Assembly (NCBI RefSeq): GCF_024809975.1
Contig: NZ_JANUDY010000001.1
Location: 1 to 64,000, forward strand
Length of the DNA: 64,000 nucleotides
Direction of reading: 5' to 3'
Source of the DNA: Comamonas sp. BIGb0152
GTDB taxonomy: Bacteria; Pseudomonadota; Gammaproteobacteria; Burkholderiales; Burkholderiaceae_C
Each line of letters begins with the position of its first letter. The stretch's first letter is position 1. Made by a program: the position numbers and the translations under genes. The notes under the pieces are model-generated. The model saw nothing but the letters and a program-made list of their open reading frames with translations. It did no database searches and was not told where the DNA came from. Shown here piece by piece: positions 1 to 8,028 of the stretch.

Positions 1-95
1 TGGCTTGGCTTGGCTTGGCTTGGCTTGGCTTGGCTTGGCTTGGCTTGGCTTGGCTTGGCTTGGCTTGGCTTGGCTTGGCTTGGCTTGGCTTGGCT
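1..95. repeat. (TGGCT)19 pentanucleotide tandem repeat
   Basis: Nineteen uninterrupted copies of TGGCT begin at the first base of the window, so the array may extend further left. Five-base units change reading frame when copy number changes, a typical substrate for slipped-strand phase variation. Read in frame it would encode repeating Ala-Trp-Leu-Gly-Leu, but I see no convincing gene across it. It lies outside the terminator of the minus-strand gene to its right, so it more likely belongs to whatever lies to the left. Confidence 0.95.
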
Positions 96-209
96 GGGGT
101 GATGCTGCCCCGACGCGATCAGCCTTCACCTCATAGATCTCCATCTCTGTCTTTGTGCCCACCTGCGGCACCGCCCTCTTCCATGTTCGCTGTTTGCCAA
201 GCGGGCATG

Positions 210-231
210 AAAAAGCCCTCCGTAGAGGGCT
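210..231 (-). terminator. Rho-independent terminator of the sorting-tail protein gene
   Basis: On the minus strand AGCCCTC and GAGGGCT form a perfect 7-bp stem around a four-base loop, followed by five T residues. It begins 7 bases after the stop codon of the gene at 238-1551. Confidence 0.85.
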
Positions 232-237
232 GGGTTG

Positions 238-1551
238 CTAGGCTGCTTTTTGCCTTCTGCTGAAGACGCCAGCAACGCCTATCGTCAGCATCGACAGCAG
301 CCCCAGGCCCCAGCCTGCCAGGCCTGGGACGGGGGTGGCCACTCCCGGCTCGGGTGGGATGACCTTGGCAGGGATGTGCAGGGTCACGGTGACGGGCTGG
401 TCGGTGCAGGCGGGTGTCGGGGTCGAGGTGTCGCAGACCGAATACTGGAAGGACACATCGCCAAAGTAGACGCCATCAGGGGTGTAGAGGATCAACTCGG
501 GGTGGCTGGGATCGGGGATGCTCAGCGTCCCATACTGGGGAGCGCTCAGCAATTGGACGGATGCCTTGTTGATTGATGTGCCGCCACCTTGCACGTAGTC
601 GTTGGTGGTGATATCAGGAATGGCGAACGCGTCCGAGATCGTGGGCAGCGTGTGTTCGTCATCCACCCCCTTGACCACCTCGGTCGCGGGAACCTGGGAG
701 GCGGTCACCAAAATGTTGTCGAAGGCTGCATACGAGTTGTCCGAATCGAGCGCCCACACCACGCCCAGGCGCTGGGAGGGGCTGTTAAAGCCCATCGCGC
801 CCATGTCCAGCACATACTGCATGGCATGCCAGTCAAAGGACAGGCCTGTCGCCGAGGTGGTCGAAAACGGAAACACCTCAGTGCGAACGGCAGTGGCTGG
901 CACCCCATTGACTTGCACCACGGCTTCCGCTGCGCCGCCGTCCACCAAGCTCAGGCTGTCACTGGCTTCCAGCTTGAAGAAGCGGAACTTGACGGCGTAG
1001 TCTTTGTTGGGGCGATTGACCCACAGCTTGTTGTAGAAGCCGGTGGGATTCGTCGGGTCTTCGCCTGCCAGCTGCATGGCAAGTCCCGACCAATCCATGG
1101 ACAGGTTCATGAACTGCTGGCCTTGGGTCGGAAAAACCAGGCCCACGGTTTCGATGTACCGGTGGTCGCCGGATTGGCGCACTATGCCGCCCGCGAACTT
1201 GTTGGCTGGCCTCAGGTCGTCGGCATAGCCTGTCCCCTGCCAGGCGGGTGTATGCGTCGGGTTGGCGCTGGCGTTATTGATCGACTTGGTGCACAAGCGA
1301 TCGGCCGTATTGATTTGCTGGAAGATGAAGCCGTTGGCCGCATCGTCATAGTTCTGGGAGAGAGTTCCGTAGGAACTGTTCGTTGGTGTACCCCCGCCAT
1401 CCCGACAGATTTCAACCGCCAGTTGGGCCGCGTTGGGCGTTTCAAAATCGTTTTGGTACACCGTGATGAGGCCCTGAGCAAAGATGCCCGAAGTGGCGAG
1501 CAACATGGCCGAGGAAACCAGGAGGTTTCGGGCACTTCGCTGACGAGTCAT
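238..1551 (-). CDS. Exported surface protein with Ig-like domain and IPTL-CTERM-like sorting tail
   Basis: The protein has 437 residues. The ATG at 1551 is chosen because AAGGACG lies 7 bases upstream and a signal peptide follows directly; longer in-frame starts would put a non-signal leader in front. The N-terminal two thirds resemble no family I can name. Residues about 300-395 look like a bacterial Ig/cadherin-type repeat (LLSAPQYGTLSI, then DVSFQYSVCD). The C-terminus is a Pro-rich stretch, a hydrophobic helix and an Arg-rich end (FSRRQKAA), the layout of the IPTL-CTERM sorting signal common in Comamonadaceae, although the usual PTL core is replaced by PGLAGW. Probably displayed or released at the cell surface. 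Single-gene unit with its own terminator. Confidence 0.75.
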   Translation of the reverse strand: MTRQRSARNLLVSSAMLLATSGIFAQGLITVYQNDFETPNAAQLAVEICRDGGGTPTNSSYGTLSQNYDDAANGFIFQQINTADRLCTKSINNASANPTHTPAWQGTGYADDLRPANKFAGGIVRQSGDHRYIETVGLVFPTQGQQFMNLSMDWSGLAMQLAGEDPTNPTGFYNKLWVNRPNKDYAVKFRFFKLEASDSLSLVDGGAAEAVVQVNGVPATAVRTEVFPFSTTSATGLSFDWHAMQYVLDMGAMGFNSPSQRLGVVWALDSDNSYAAFDNILVTASQVPATEVVKGVDDEHTLPTISDAFAIPDITTNDYVQGGGTSINKASVQLLSAPQYGTLSIPDPSHPELILYTPDGVYFGDVSFQYSVCDTSTPTPACTDQPVTVTLHIPAKVIPPEPGVATPVPGLAGWGLGLLSMLTIGVAGVFSRRQKAA

Positions 1552-1688
1552 ATAACGTCCTTGGCAATGGTATGAGGCATGATCAATACAAATGATCGAG
1601 TCAATAAAGCAAAAGTCAGAGTCTATTTTGCAATTCGTCAAGAAGCCCAAAACGAAGGTCAAACAAGGTGAATCACCTGGGGCCGCTG

Positions 1689-1705
1689 ACTGTCGAACCG
1701 ACAGT
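1689..1705. promoter_or_regulatory. Inverted repeat upstream of the sorting-tail protein gene
   Basis: ACTGTCG-AAC-CGACAGT is a perfect 7-bp inverted repeat with a 3-base centre, about 140 bases upstream of the start at 1551. The flanking sequence is AT-rich, as expected of a promoter. It could be a repressor or activator site; the protein that would bind is unknown. The rest of 1552-1848 shows no gene I can support. Confidence 0.4.
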
Positions 1706-1848
1706 AATATAGTGTAAATGTATTTTTTTTGTTTCGTTCACAAGGCCTGTGATCTGGAGCGCTGGGGATACGACTTCGGTCCCGGCCTATGGCGCAGACA
1801 CACCGAACCTTTTGCAAAGCGGCTCTAATGCAACAAAAATAAATGGAA

Positions 1849-1898
1849 ACGGCCGGCCGCCTTGCTTGCCACTCGCCTGCTGCAAGCGATTCGGCCGT
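1849..1898 (-). terminator. Possible terminator after the Ntn hydrolase gene
   Basis: ACGGCCG and CGGCCGT pair across an inner CTTGC/GCAAG pair, and on the minus strand the structure is followed by T-rich sequence. It sits just beyond the stop at 1905. The loop is long and the stem imperfect, so this is tentative. Confidence 0.4.
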
Positions 1899-1904
1899 GC
1901 TGCT

Positions 1905-2987
1905 TTAGCGAATTCCCAGAAACTTGAAGGCCTGCGCAGGCTGGAACGAGGCAGTGGCATCGCCGGCAAAGGCATGGTTCTGGTTGGGCCCCAGATCGAG
2001 CTTCATCACCTTGCCGCTGTCGTGGCTGAAGTTCAGCGCATTCAGGTCCACCCAGAAGGTATTGGGCGTGAGGGCGGATTCGAAGAAGTACAGCTTGCGT
2101 TTGTGGTCAAACACCGTGCGCCAGCGGGTAGACGAGATATTGGGCTCGCCCGGCGTCGTCAGGCCATAGGGCACCGAGACATTGCGAATCACGCTGAACA
2201 CGCTTGCCAACGCCAGGTTGGGCTCCTGGTCCTGGGGCACGGCATTGATGTAGAAGGCAGCGCGCGCAAAGCGGTCTGCGGCGCGGTTGGTGCCGGGCAG
2301 CATCACCGTGCCGCCAATCTGCTTCCAGTAGCTGTTCAGTGCCAGCTGCTGGTCAAAAAGCGGCGAGTTGGTCATCACCTGGTAGCTGCGGCTGTGGTGG
2401 ATGACCTGGCGGCCGCCAATGTATTCCACGATGGCGCTGTCGCCACTGGCATCCGACATCGACAGGTGCAAGGTCGTGAGCCGGTCTTCGCCGGGCACGT
2501 TATCAGAAACGATGGTAAAGGGCTGCTGCTCCAACGCCTTCACGGCCTCGGCCACCGTCGCGAAGTTGTCGAGCACATACTGGGCCCAGGCGGCAATCGT
2601 CAGCCCTGGTTTGCTCTTGTCATCAAACTTGGGGTATTGCGACTCCACCAGCCACAGCAGGTTGGCGCTCAAACCCGCTTCATTGACGCCATCGGTGGTC
2701 GAGATGTCATAGCCCGAGGTCACCACGCTGCCGTAGCGCGAAGTCCAGCGCAGCGAGTTGGGCCCCGCCTCGCCACTGCGCGCCATGCCACGCGGCAGCA
2801 CCCACAGATTGCTGGTGATATCGCTCTTCCAGTCCATCGAGCGCGCGGTGATCACCTGGTCATTGGCGCCCAGGTAGACCACCCGCGTGCAGGCAATGGC
2901 GCTGCTGATGGTGCTCAGGCTCAGCACGCCTGCCAGCATGGCCACCCCCAGCTGGCGCGCAGTCCGTCGATTCTTTTTATGCGTCAT
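1905..2987 (-). CDS. Exported Ntn hydrolase, choloylglycine hydrolase/penicillin V acylase family
   Basis: The protein has 360 residues from the ATG at 2987, which has AGGGAGAT six bases upstream; a longer in-frame start at 3029 lacks this. A signal peptide ends at about residue 32 (SSAIA), leaving Cys33 at the mature N-terminus, followed by TRVVYLG. That is how linear amide C-N hydrolases of this family expose their catalytic cysteine. SMDW, close after the nucleophile, matches the conserved Arg/Asp region, and NEAGLSANLLWL matches the substrate pocket segment. Family members hydrolyse conjugated bile salts, penicillin V or N-acyl homoserine lactones; the substrate here cannot be told from sequence. 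Acts in the periplasm. A small exported protein gene lies 91 bp upstream on the same strand and may share its transcript. Confidence 0.85.
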   Translation of the reverse strand: MTHKKNRRTARQLGVAMLAGVLSLSTISSAIACTRVVYLGANDQVITARSMDWKSDITSNLWVLPRGMARSGEAGPNSLRWTSRYGSVVTSGYDISTTDGVNEAGLSANLLWLVESQYPKFDDKSKPGLTIAAWAQYVLDNFATVAEAVKALEQQPFTIVSDNVPGEDRLTTLHLSMSDASGDSAIVEYIGGRQVIHHSRSYQVMTNSPLFDQQLALNSYWKQIGGTVMLPGTNRAADRFARAAFYINAVPQDQEPNLALASVFSVIRNVSVPYGLTTPGEPNISSTRWRTVFDHKRKLYFFESALTPNTFWVDLNALNFSHDSGKVMKLDLGPNQNHAFAGDATASFQPAQAFKFLGIR

Positions 2988-3078
2988 TGGAAATCTCCCT
3001 CCCATCGGTTGATTGGCTCTGTCAGACAAGCCAGCAGGCCGCGCCTACCGAGTCGGGCAAGTGCGAGCCGCTGCATTG

Positions 3079-3477
3079 TTACTGGGCGCTGGCCTTCCAG
3101 GTTCCGTTGGGCTGCTTGCAGAACCAGAACTGCCACTCCTCCTTGAGCTTGCCATGGGGCCGGCTGGCTTCCACATTCAGCAGGCGGCAGGTATCGGCCT
3201 TCTGGGTCTGGCTGGTTTGCAGGGGCGTCAGGGCCATCTGCACCTGGCGGTTGCGCGGGCCCTGGCTGCTGGTCCACTGCGTGGTGCTTTTGTCGGCAGC
3301 GTTGTTCAGCACATCGCCCACGGCTTTGCGCAGTGCCGGCACATCCTTAGTGGGCACGCTGGCGGTGATGGTCTGGTTCAAAAACGTCATCGATGCGGCA
3401 GAAGCGGCAAAGGCCAGACCGCCCAAGACAGTGGCAAGAACCACGGATGGCAGGTGGCGCGCAGCAGACTTTTTCAT
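3079..3477 (-). CDS. Small exported protein, function unknown
   Basis: The protein has 132 residues. The ATG at 3477 is preferred over one 18 bases upstream because AGAGG precedes it and a compact signal peptide begins MKKSAARH and ends near AFAASAAS. The mature part has two cysteines (DTCRLLNV and FWFCKQPNGTW) that could form a disulfide. The CKQPNGTW ending resembles the tail of 17-kDa surface-antigen-like proteins, but the match is too short to assign the family. It lies upstream of the Ntn hydrolase on the same strand and divergent from a LysR regulator, suggesting regulation by that protein. Confidence 0.65.
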   Translation of the reverse strand: MKKSAARHLPSVVLATVLGGLAFAASAASMTFLNQTITASVPTKDVPALRKAVGDVLNNAADKSTTQWTSSQGPRNRQVQMALTPLQTSQTQKADTCRLLNVEASRPHGKLKEEWQFWFCKQPNGTWKASAQ

Positions 3478-3584
3478 GGTGTCATATCCTCTCATTGAAT
3501 TTTTCGGGGCGATCAGGTGCGCCGTTCCCTGTCTGCGCTGCAGACAGGCAAAGCGGACTGCGCTCCGACCGCGTTATCAGCAAG

Positions 3585-3612
3585 TTGATCATATTCCATA
3601 TAGCCTGATCAA
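3585..3612. promoter_or_regulatory. LysR-type inverted repeat in the divergent promoter
   Basis: TTGATCA and TGATCAA form a perfect 7-bp inverted repeat separated by 14 AT-rich bases, inside the intergenic region between the small exported protein gene and the LysR gene. A second, GC-rich hairpin with 9-bp arms (CCTGTCTGC/GCAGACAGG) lies at 3528-3548. The first is a plausible operator of the adjacent LysR protein. Confidence 0.5.
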
Positions 3613-3669
3613 CCCACTCTATGACATCGACCTCCACCACCGGCCAGACGCCCCACGCAGGACCTTTCC

Positions 3670-4566
3670 ATGCCGCGCGAAAACATCAATGACTTGCTGG
3701 CCTTTGTCGCGGTAGCGCGGGAAGGCAGCTTCACCAAGGCCGCCGCGCAGCTGGGCGTGTCGCAATCGGCGCTCAGCCATACCATCCGGGGTTTGGAGAC
3801 GCACATGGGCCTGCGCCTGCTCAGCCGCACCACGCGCAGCGTCTCGCCCACCGAGGCGGGCAGCTACCTGCTGGCCCGCATTGGCCCGGGGTTTGACGAG
3901 ATTGAATCGGGCGTCGCAGCGCTGAGCGATTTTCGGGACACACCACGCGGCCATGTCCGGATCACCACTGCCGAGCATGCGGCCAACACCGTGCTGTGGC
4001 CCAAGCTGTCGGCCGTTATGCAGCGCTACCCGGATATCGCCATCGAGATCCATGTCGACTATGGCCTGGGCGACATCGTCGCGCAGCGTTTTGACATGGG
4101 GGTGCGCCTGGGCGAGCAGGTGGCCAAGGACATGGTCGCGGTGCGCATCGGGCCCGACTGGCGCATGGCCGTGGTCGCAGCGCCTTCGTACCTGGAGCGC
4201 ATGCCCGCGCCGCAAACGCCGCAGGATTTGGCGGCCCACCAGTGCATCACCCTGCGCCTGCCCACCCATGGCGGCCTGATGGCCTGGGAGCTGGAGAAAG
4301 ACGGCAATGCGGTACAGGTGCGGGTGCAGGGGCAATGGGTGTTCAACGGCAGCCGGCCCATGCTGCGCGCCGCGCTGGCCGGTTACGGCCTCACCTATGT
4401 GCCCGAGGACATGGCAGCGCCCCACCTGGCGCAGGGCGAGTTGCTGCGGGTGCTGGATGACTGGTGCCCGCCCTTCAGCGGCTACCACCTCTACTACCCG
4501 CACCGGCGCGGCATGTCGCCCGCGATGCGGGTGGTAGTAGATGCGCTGCGCCACCACGAACACTGA
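3670..4566 (+). CDS. LysR-family transcriptional regulator
   Basis: The protein has 298 residues, normal for the family. The N-terminal winged helix-turn-helix is clear: DLLAFVAVAREGSFTKAA, then QLGVSQSALSHTIRGLE and LLSRTTRSVSPTEAG. The rest is a periplasmic-binding-protein-like effector domain with the ILE-like dimer features of the CrgA/AaeR-type subgroup. The gene is divergent from the small exported protein and Ntn hydrolase genes across a 192-bp intergenic region with a strong inverted repeat, so those are its likely targets along with itself. The effector molecule is unknown. Confidence 0.9.
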   Translation: MPRENINDLLAFVAVAREGSFTKAAAQLGVSQSALSHTIRGLETHMGLRLLSRTTRSVSPTEAGSYLLARIGPGFDEIESGVAALSDFRDTPRGHVRITTAEHAANTVLWPKLSAVMQRYPDIAIEIHVDYGLGDIVAQRFDMGVRLGEQVAKDMVAVRIGPDWRMAVVAAPSYLERMPAPQTPQDLAAHQCITLRLPTHGGLMAWELEKDGNAVQVRVQGQWVFNGSRPMLRAALAGYGLTYVPEDMAAPHLAQGELLRVLDDWCPPFSGYHLYYPHRRGMSPAMRVVVDALRHHEH

Positions 4567-4631
4567 CACCGCCAGTGCCAGTGCAGCCTTAGAGAGCGTT
4601 CTCCCAAAATGGCTACGCCTGAAAACAATCG

Positions 4632-4650
4632 TAAATGATAATCATTTTCA
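4632..4650 (+). promoter_or_regulatory. Fur box upstream of the heme-type receptor
   Basis: AAATGATAATCATTTTCAT closely matches the 19-bp Fur consensus of GATAAT-type hexamers and is nearly palindromic in its core AAATGATAATCATTT. It lies about 130 bases before the receptor gene, so expression is expected to rise when iron is scarce. Confidence 0.85.
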
Positions 4651-4777
4651 TATAGAATGGCATTTTTCAAGCGCCAGCAATAACAACACCTTGCCTTGAG
4701 CCTGCATCATCCGCATGCAGCACGGGTCAGTAGCCAGCCGTCTTTCCTTCCCTTCTCGCTTTATCTGGCTAGACCCT

Positions 4778-7141
4778 ATGGCTTCTCGCACCGCTTCCAA
4801 GGCGCAGCATCTCCCTGCGCGCGCCACTGCTACTTTCCAACCCCGTTACCTTGCCGCCGCTGTAGCGGCACTGGCATCAGCCGGTGCCATGGGGCAGCAG
4901 GTTGCCCCGGAACCGTCTGTGCAACTGGCACAGGCCGAATCGACGATGCCGCAAGTGACGGTGCTGGGCAAAGCTGAAAAGGCCCCCGGCACGATCACGG
5001 TGATCACCGGCGAGGAGCTGGAAAAAGCCAACAGCATGGCGGACATTGCGCGCTACCAGCCCCTGGTGTCGGCCCCCGGCACGGCATCGGGCACCAGCCG
5101 CAACCGCAGCAGCTTTGACCGCTCGGGCACCACGGGCTACAACATTCGCGGTATCGAGGGCAACCGCATCGGCATGGATGTGGACGGCATTGAAATGCCC
5201 GATGCCAGCACCCGCCCCTATGTGAGCCGCGCCGGCAGCAACAGCTTTGGCATTGGCCGCGACTTTATTGACCCGGAGATGTTCTCCTCGGTCGGCATCC
5301 AGTCGGGCACCACCACGGCCCGGCGCGCAGCGGGCGGCATTGGTGGCGCCGTCAGCTTCAAGACCAAGTCGGCCAGCGACTTCTTGCGCAATGGCAACAC
5401 CCGCTACTTCGGCGGCAAGCTCGGCTTTGATTCGGCCGACCATTCCTGGAATGAGAGCTTCACCGCAGCCGGCAAATCGGGCAGCCTGGATGGCCTGATC
5501 GCCTTCTCGCGCCGCGATGGCAAGGAGACGCAGAACAACAGTGCCCTGGGCATCAAGGCATCGCCGGAAGATTGGCATTCCAACGCACTGCTGATGAAAG
5601 GCGGCCTGCAGATCGATGCGGAGAACCGCCTGGAGCTGTCGGCCGACCTGTACCGCCGCAGCAACCGCAACCAGTTCTATGGCTGGAGCAGCGACAACAG
5701 CACTATCACGCAAAGCAATAGGCAAGACAGCGACACCAGCCGCAACACGCTGCAGCTGTCGCACCTGTGGACACCTGCCAGCGCCTTGGTCGATCAGCTG
5801 GACACACGCCTGTTCTTCCAGAACACCGATACCAAGGACCTGACCGACACCACCACCCTGGCTAGCGGCGCCGTCACGCACAACCAGTCGCAAAACAAGA
5901 CCAAGGCCTGGGGCATCTCAACAACGGGCGACAAGCGCATCGACCGCCACCGCATCAGCTTTGGCTTGAACGCGCAGACGCAGAGCCAGGAGCGCCCCTG
6001 GAACGTGCCAGGCTACATGAAGCCGCAGCCCGACACCGACACCATGCGCCTGGGGGCCTTTATTCAGGATGACATCGGTTTTGATGTGGGCGGCAAGCGC
6101 CTGGGCGTGATCCCGGCGCTGCGCGTTGACCGGGTCAAGGTGGAGCCCAAGCACCTGGGCGATTTTGCCGAAGGCGCGTTGACCGAAGACGCGGCCGCCA
6201 AGCTGTACAGCAACCTCAGCAGCACCATCTGGAGCCCGAGCCTGGGCCTGACCTATGCGCTGACGCCCAAGTTCACCGCCTACGCCCAGTACAAGCGCAG
6301 TGGCCGTGCACCGACGGCCGGTGAAGTGTTCGGCTCGTGGAACATGGACCAGAACTATGCGGGCTCTGCCCAGTACGCGCTGATCGGCAACAGCAACCTC
6401 AAGCAGGAAACCAGCAACGCCTTGGAGCTGGGGGTCAAGGGATCGCCCGCCGACGGCGTGCTGTTCAATGCATCGACCTTCTACACGCGCTACAAGGATT
6501 TCATCGGCTACACCCGCTACACCCGCGCGACGGCGCCTGACAAGTTCAGCAATGTGCCTGCGCACATCGGCACCATCTACCAGGCCGAGAACCGCGACCA
6601 GGCGACGATCTATGGCCTGGAGATGAGCGCCCGTCTGGACCATGGCCAGTGGGCACCTGCCGTCAAGGGCCTGTACTCGACCTGGGCGCTGGGCCTGGCC
6701 CATGGCACCTCCAAATCCAACTACGCGGGTGACAAGGATGTGGCGCTGGATACCGTCCAGCCACGCAAGGCCGTCATCGGCGTGGGCTATGACGCGCCCA
6801 TGCGCGCCTGGGGCTTGAACATGACCGGCACCTTTGTCGCCGGCAAACAGGCCCAGGCCACCAACCGCGAAAGCTATACCAATGCCGGCAGCAATATTGC
6901 CGACGCCAGCATCGAGCAGTTCCGCGTGCCCGGCTATGCGCTGCTCGATCTGTCGGGCTACTGGCAGATCAACAAGAACGCCCGCCTGAACGTCGGCATC
7001 TACAACCTGACGGACAAGCGCTACTGGGACTACGCCAGCAGCCGCAGCCTGCAGCCGGCCGTGGCCAAGGACCAGCGAGACATCCAACTGCTGACCAACC
7101 CGGGCCGCACCTACGCTGTTTCTCTAAACGTCAATTTCTAA
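4778..7141 (+). CDS. TonB-dependent outer-membrane receptor, heme/hemoglobin type
   Basis: The protein has 787 residues from the ATG at 4778; an in-frame ATG at 4715 would add 21 residues, and neither start has a clear ribosome site. A long n-region and a hydrophobic stretch (YLAAAVAALASAGAMG) form the signal peptide. PQVTVLGK is a TonB-box-like segment. The plug domain includes TGYNIRGIEGNRIGMDVDGI, which matches the heme/hemoglobin receptor branch, and the C-terminus ends in aromatic Phe (VSLNVNF) as in outer-membrane barrels. The substrate could be heme, hemoglobin or a related iron carrier. Preceded by a strong Fur box and followed after 30 bp by an EF-hand lipoprotein gene. Confidence 0.88.
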   Translation: MASRTASKAQHLPARATATFQPRYLAAAVAALASAGAMGQQVAPEPSVQLAQAESTMPQVTVLGKAEKAPGTITVITGEELEKANSMADIARYQPLVSAPGTASGTSRNRSSFDRSGTTGYNIRGIEGNRIGMDVDGIEMPDASTRPYVSRAGSNSFGIGRDFIDPEMFSSVGIQSGTTTARRAAGGIGGAVSFKTKSASDFLRNGNTRYFGGKLGFDSADHSWNESFTAAGKSGSLDGLIAFSRRDGKETQNNSALGIKASPEDWHSNALLMKGGLQIDAENRLELSADLYRRSNRNQFYGWSSDNSTITQSNRQDSDTSRNTLQLSHLWTPASALVDQLDTRLFFQNTDTKDLTDTTTLASGAVTHNQSQNKTKAWGISTTGDKRIDRHRISFGLNAQTQSQERPWNVPGYMKPQPDTDTMRLGAFIQDDIGFDVGGKRLGVIPALRVDRVKVEPKHLGDFAEGALTEDAAAKLYSNLSSTIWSPSLGLTYALTPKFTAYAQYKRSGRAPTAGEVFGSWNMDQNYAGSAQYALIGNSNLKQETSNALELGVKGSPADGVLFNASTFYTRYKDFIGYTRYTRATAPDKFSNVPAHIGTIYQAENRDQATIYGLEMSARLDHGQWAPAVKGLYSTWALGLAHGTSKSNYAGDKDVALDTVQPRKAVIGVGYDAPMRAWGLNMTGTFVAGKQAQATNRESYTNAGSNIADASIEQFRVPGYALLDLSGYWQINKNARLNVGIYNLTDKRYWDYASSRSLQPAVAKDQRDIQLLTNPGRTYAVSLNVNF

Positions 7142-7171
7142 CCCGATCTCCATCCACGAAAGGACCCCAGC

Positions 7172-7687
7172 ATGAGCCGAATCTCCGCCGCCATGACCGC
7201 CGTTGCAGTAGCCGCGTTGCTCGCCGCCTGCGCCAGCCAGGACACCAAGACCGCAGCGCCCGGAGCTGCCGCCAGCACGGAAGCCAAAGGCCCGACCACC
7301 CCCGTTGGCGGCCACGGCCACCATGCCTTCATCGGCGGCTACGACGCCAACCGCGACGGCGTCGTCACCCGTGAGGAATACGACACCGTGCGCAAGCAGC
7401 GCTTCGTCGCAGCCGACACCAACCAAGATGGCTGGCTGAGCGAGGCCGAATACGTGGCCGAGTTCGAGGCACGCCTCAAGGCCCAATACGCGGCCGCAGG
7501 CAAGCAGCCCGACCAGCAATACCAAGGCAGCATCAAGCAGGCCCATGTGCGCTTCGGCATTCTCGATAGCAACAAGGATGGCAAGCTGGGCATCGAAGAA
7601 GAAATCGATATCGCGAACAAGACCTTCAAGAACGCCGACCGCAACGGCGACGGCGTGGTCAACGCTGCCGATATCGCCGGCCAGTAA
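7172..7687 (+). CDS. EF-hand calcium-binding lipoprotein
   Basis: The protein has 171 residues. The N-terminus ends in the lipobox LLAAC, so it should be a lipid-anchored envelope protein. Four EF-hand loops follow, each with the DxNxDG core: DANRDGVVTREE, DTNQDGWLSEAE, DSNKDGKLGIEE and DRNGDGVVNAAD. They are arranged as two pairs, as in calmodulin-like proteins. The gene starts 30 bp after the receptor stop and is probably cotranscribed under the same Fur control. Its role is not known; calcium-dependent binding next to an iron/heme receptor is the only contextual clue. Confidence 0.85.
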   Translation: MSRISAAMTAVAVAALLAACASQDTKTAAPGAAASTEAKGPTTPVGGHGHHAFIGGYDANRDGVVTREEYDTVRKQRFVAADTNQDGWLSEAEYVAEFEARLKAQYAAAGKQPDQQYQGSIKQAHVRFGILDSNKDGKLGIEEEIDIANKTFKNADRNGDGVVNAADIAGQ

Positions 7688-7690
7688 ACC

Positions 7691-7975
7691 ATTCAAGCGC
7701 GCCACCTGTTTGCAGCGCTTGCGGCGGCGTTCAGCCTGAACGTCGCCCAGGCCCGCATGCCCTGTCTGCTGCCCAGTGTGTTGGATGTGCCGCCCACATC
7801 CCCCATCAGTGTGAACGCGGGCTTTGCGGAAAAACTGTTGCTGTCCGAGGTCCCATTCGGCGCTACGCAGTTCAGCGTCACCACGCCGTCGGGCACCGTA
7901 CTGCCCTTTAGCGAGGTGCAGCAGTTCAAGACACGAACGGTGGCAGCGCAAAAGGTCAGCATCTCTGTGGGGCTT
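7691..7975 (+). pseudogene. Remnant of an exported protein gene, possibly DUF4198
   Basis: Directly after the EF-hand stop, one open frame without an initial ATG reads as a signal peptide (ARHLFAALAAAFSLNVAQA) followed by RMPCLLPSV and VNAGFAEKLLLS. This resembles the start of DUF4198-type periplasmic proteins (typically HRPWLLPS and a VDAA segment), which commonly accompany TonB receptors. The start codon is missing and the frame loses all likeness before it runs into the tail of the convergent LysR gene. I read it as a truncated third gene of the receptor operon. Family assignment is tentative. Confidence 0.45.
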
Positions 7976-8028
7976 GCTCAATCCCTTGCAAGTTCCCCGC
8001 GAGGCCATCGCTCGCCTGACTTGACCAA

